Shown: positions 31,012 through 32,678 of the stretch, piece by piece
Numbering within the stretch: the first letter of the stretch is position 1
How the letters are laid out: each line of letters begins with the position of its first letter
The notes under the pieces: generated by a model
What the model saw: the letters and a program-made list of their open reading frames with translations, nothing else
What the model was told of the DNA's origin: nothing
Database searches by the model: none
NCBI GenBank assembly: GCA_026419545.1
Contig: JANZZE010000012.1
Location: forward strand, 1 to 32,678
Source of the DNA: Acidimicrobiales bacterium
GTDB taxonomy: Bacteria; Actinomycetota; Acidimicrobiia; Acidimicrobiales; Acidimicrobilacustridaceae
DNA: 32,678 nt
Direction: 5' to 3'
Program-made: the position numbers and the translations under genes

Positions 31012-31704
31012 CTACTTGCTGAACTTCAGCGCGAAGTCCATCTCCCCTTGGTCATCGACTGTGACCGTGGCGATTCGAATCGGTTCAATCCCAAAGTCAG
31101 CGAGGACGATCGGGGCCCGGCCCGCCACCTCGATGGCCGCGCCAGCCCAACGCGCCTCGATCGGCACCTCGATCGGTTTGGTCACGCCGTGGAGGGTCAG
31201 CTCTCCTTTCGCGACCACGGTGATCTTCTCATTGAGCGACACGGCCGGAAGGGTGATCGGCTCGGTGAGCTTGAAAGTCGCTTCAGGGAACTGGTCGGTC
31301 TGCAAACCGCGACCCTTGATGGTGCGGTCACGCATCGTCTGGTCACTCTTGAGTTGCGTCAGATCGGCAACGACTTCGGCGGAAACCACGGTGTTGCCCT
31401 CGATGACGAGGGTCCCCTTGTAAGAGGTTGTTCTCCCCACCGCGGTCTTCTTGACCGTGTCCCCAGCAAACAGCTCCTCGATTCGGTAACCGACGAAGGA
31501 GTCCTTGTCCCCAGCGATCGCCGTCCAAGCCCCCTCAGGGGTAGCGGGCACCGTACCCTCGGCACCGAGTACTGTCGTGCCGGTACTGCTCAAGCTGGCC
31601 GGCGGTGGGGAGTCCTCACGAAGCACGAAGTACCAGAACGCGCCACCGCCTCCAACGATGAGAGCAAGGACGGCTGCCAGCGCGATCTTCGCCGACTTGT
31701 GCAT
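31012..31704 (-). CDS. YceI family protein with N-terminal membrane anchor
   Basis: 230 residues from ATG 31704, with GAGGGAG about 6 nt upstream; a GTG directly before it is the alternative. One hydrophobic helix (about 7-28) with little cleavage-site character anchors or exports it. The YceI lipocalin-like barrel follows: SFVGYRIEELFAGDTVKKTAVGRTTSYKGTLVIEG, TMRDRTIKGRGLQTDQFPEATFKLTEPI and GELTLHGVTKPIEVPIEA are all typical. YceI proteins bind isoprenoid-type lipids such as polyprenyl quinones in a hydrophobic channel. It is close to coxM but on the other strand; a quinone link is tempting but unproven. Confidence 0.92.
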   Translation of the reverse strand: MHKSAKIALAAVLALIVGGGGAFWYFVLREDSPPPASLSSTGTTVLGAEGTVPATPEGAWTAIAGDKDSFVGYRIEELFAGDTVKKTAVGRTTSYKGTLVIEGNTVVSAEVVADLTQLKSDQTMRDRTIKGRGLQTDQFPEATFKLTEPITLPAVSLNEKITVVAKGELTLHGVTKPIEVPIEARWAGAAIEVAGRAPIVLADFGIEPIRIATVTVDDQGEMDFALKFSK

Positions 31705-31861
31705 CACTGTCTCCCTCGCCTCGGCGCCAACGACCTCGCGACCAATTTAGGCGAGGCACACCAACAAGGCGTCGGCAGCCAAGAACGGCACAAATCCTCC
31801 ATCTCACCCTCTGACTCACCCTCTGGCAGGCAGGCTCACGCCATCCCTCGATCGATAGGTG

Positions 31862-32076
31862 ATGGCATTGATCAGAGGGGCATCGCGAGGCGATACCAGC
31901 TTCGATCCGCCGCTGGTGCTTGACCCAAACGCCAGCGAGGTCACCACAGTCCTCCAGCAGGCAGACGGAAAATTGCTGCTGACGGGCACTTTTTCGGTTT
32001 CGGAGGACACCGTCGGGCTGCAGCGGCCCGCGTGAACTCCAACGGGAGCGTCGACGCATCGTTCATCGGTTCTCCG
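31862..32076 (+). pseudogene. Delta-60 repeat protein remnant, frameshifted
   Basis: ATG 31862 opens a 57-codon frame ending at TGA 32033-32035. It reads GDTSFDPPLVLDPNASE, then VTTVLQQADGKLLLTGTFS, the delta-60 repeat pattern (DTSFD...ALQPDGKILVGG.F). The next repeat unit, RVNSNGSVDASF, follows at once in another frame (GTG 32032), so a one-base loss or gain separates them. No longer gene continues in any frame. The intact protein would be a large secreted beta-repeat protein; only one and a half repeats remain. Confidence 0.5.
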
Positions 32077-32168
32077 ACCGCGCCTCATGCCGGCAACGGT
32101 GCGGCGCCTTTCCAAGCCCGACCATTTCCCGGAACAAACTGCTTCTCAAGCAAGCCTCCCCTTTGGCC

Positions 32169-32174
32169 GATAAT
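32169..32174 (+). promoter_or_regulatory. -10 box before the SGNH-type lipoprotein
   Basis: GATAAT (close to TATAAT) ends 6 nt before GTG 32181. It supports that GTG as a leaderless start. Confidence 0.4.
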
Positions 32175-32180
32175 CGGTCG

Positions 32181-32660
32181 GTGCGTCTGGGGGGCTTCGC
32201 AATTCGACACTTCGGCTTGCTCGGTCGATCGGTTCGATCTGACACCGCTCACATCCGGCCAAGGTTCTGTTCGACGCCGTGGCGGTCCCGGGTCGTGCTC
32301 GTTGTGGCATTGCTGGCGATCGCAGCGGCCTCGTGCGGGTCTCCCGCCGCTGAGCGCGCCGAGACCGTGACTGCAGCCTCCGACCCTCCAGCCACCCCGA
32401 TACCGGAGCTGCCGCGGGGCCTCGTCTACATGTTCGGCGATTCAAATCTGCCGTCGAACATGCCCGGTACGTCGCTGCTGCTGCATGTGCTCCATGGGCG
32501 GATCCCCTACATCACCACGGTGGACTCACTGTGGGGACTAGGGTTCGTCACCGGCTCGGCACCCTCTCCCCAGCTGCAAGCCCCTGTGGTCGGAGCATTG
32601 CGCAGCGGCGTCTCCCGAACCGATCCAGATGTCGTCTTCATCGAACTCGGGACTGTCGAC
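32181..32660 (+). CDS. SGNH-hydrolase-like lipoprotein, N-terminal part
   Basis: 160 codons from GTG 32181 to the last genomic base; the final 18 nt of the window are adapter. A 35-residue basic N-terminus precedes a hydrophobic segment and lipobox (IAAASC, Cys52). After a Pro/Thr linker comes YMFGDSN with Ser88 in the block I GDS position. The block III position reads ELGTVD at residues 155-160, where GTND is usual; the Val is either real divergence or an error at the contig end. If it is an SGNH enzyme it would hydrolyse esters outside the membrane. Starts nearer the signal (GTG 32298 or 32304) leave too few basic residues. Confidence 0.6.
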
Positions 32661-32678
32661 CTGTCTCTTATACACATC
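32661..32678 (+). other. Tn5 mosaic end / Nextera adapter (artefact)
   Basis: The last 18 bases are CTGTCTCTTATACACATC, identical to the first 18 of the 19-bp Tn5 mosaic end used in transposase-based library kits. This is untrimmed adapter at the contig end, not genomic DNA, and is AT-richer than everything around it. The gene that runs into it is therefore truncated at 32660. Confidence 0.95.

Noticed and set aside
31048-31923. 291-residue plus-strand frame
   Set aside because: Antisense to yceI, which has clear family motifs.

Overview
The window is high-GC DNA with actinobacterial character. GTG and TTG starts are common, there is an F420-type luciferase-like oxidoreductase, a DUF501-Ppx gene pair as in mycobacteria, and many start codons sit 6-8 nt behind a TAnnnT hexamer, as in leaderless actinobacterial genes. 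An acidimicrobial-type actinomycete is my best guess; this is inference from gene families, not from a marker gene. The last 18 bases are a Tn5/Nextera mosaic end, so the right edge is a library artefact and the sequence comes from a draft or metagenomic contig.

Layout. 1-4993 (minus) is a tight five-gene run: TetR regulator, SDR oxidoreductase, membrane glycosyltransferase, family-5 solute-binding lipoprotein and a lipoprotein cut by the window edge. A palindromic operator and promoter at 5091-5119 separate it from a divergent plus-strand run at 5189-8625: a ferritin-like protein and two luciferase-like (LLM) flavin/F420 oxidoreductases. 8681-12243 (minus) holds a small membrane protein and two paralogous membrane-anchored HExxH metallopeptidase-like proteins. 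12341-14660 holds a crotonase, a histidine-rich repeat remnant, an ankyrin remnant, tRNA-Leu(UAA) and a protein of unknown function. 14795-17148 carries a PD-(D/E)XK nuclease with a probable Fe-S cluster, and a secreted esterase coupled to a 45-codon leaderless ORF. 17361-21675 has an MFS exporter divergent from a PlsC-type acyltransferase, an NAD-dependent epimerase-like protein and a second crotonase, suggesting lipid metabolism.

21793-26489 (minus) runs MocA, CoxG, DUF501, Ppx/GppA, a class V aminotransferase and a GNAT acetyltransferase. 26520-29924 has a DUF6941 protein, a VapBC module whose antitoxin lacks its N-terminus, XdhC/CoxF, and remnants of CoxE and CoxD. CoxM follows on the plus strand. 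MocA, CoxG, XdhC, CoxD, CoxE and CoxM all belong to maturation or electron transfer of molybdenum hydroxylases of the CO dehydrogenase/xanthine dehydrogenase type. The large (CoxL) and small (CoxS) subunits are not here, and CoxD and CoxE have lost their catalytic cores while keeping their ends. 31012-32678 holds YceI with a small YceI-like fragment, a frameshifted delta-60 repeat remnant and the start of an SGNH-type lipoprotein.

The most notable points are the internally deleted coxD-coxE pair, the divergent TetR/ferritin-like/LLM cluster with its operator, the tandem HExxH paralogues, the leaderless coupled small ORF, and the consistent leaderless promoter spacing.
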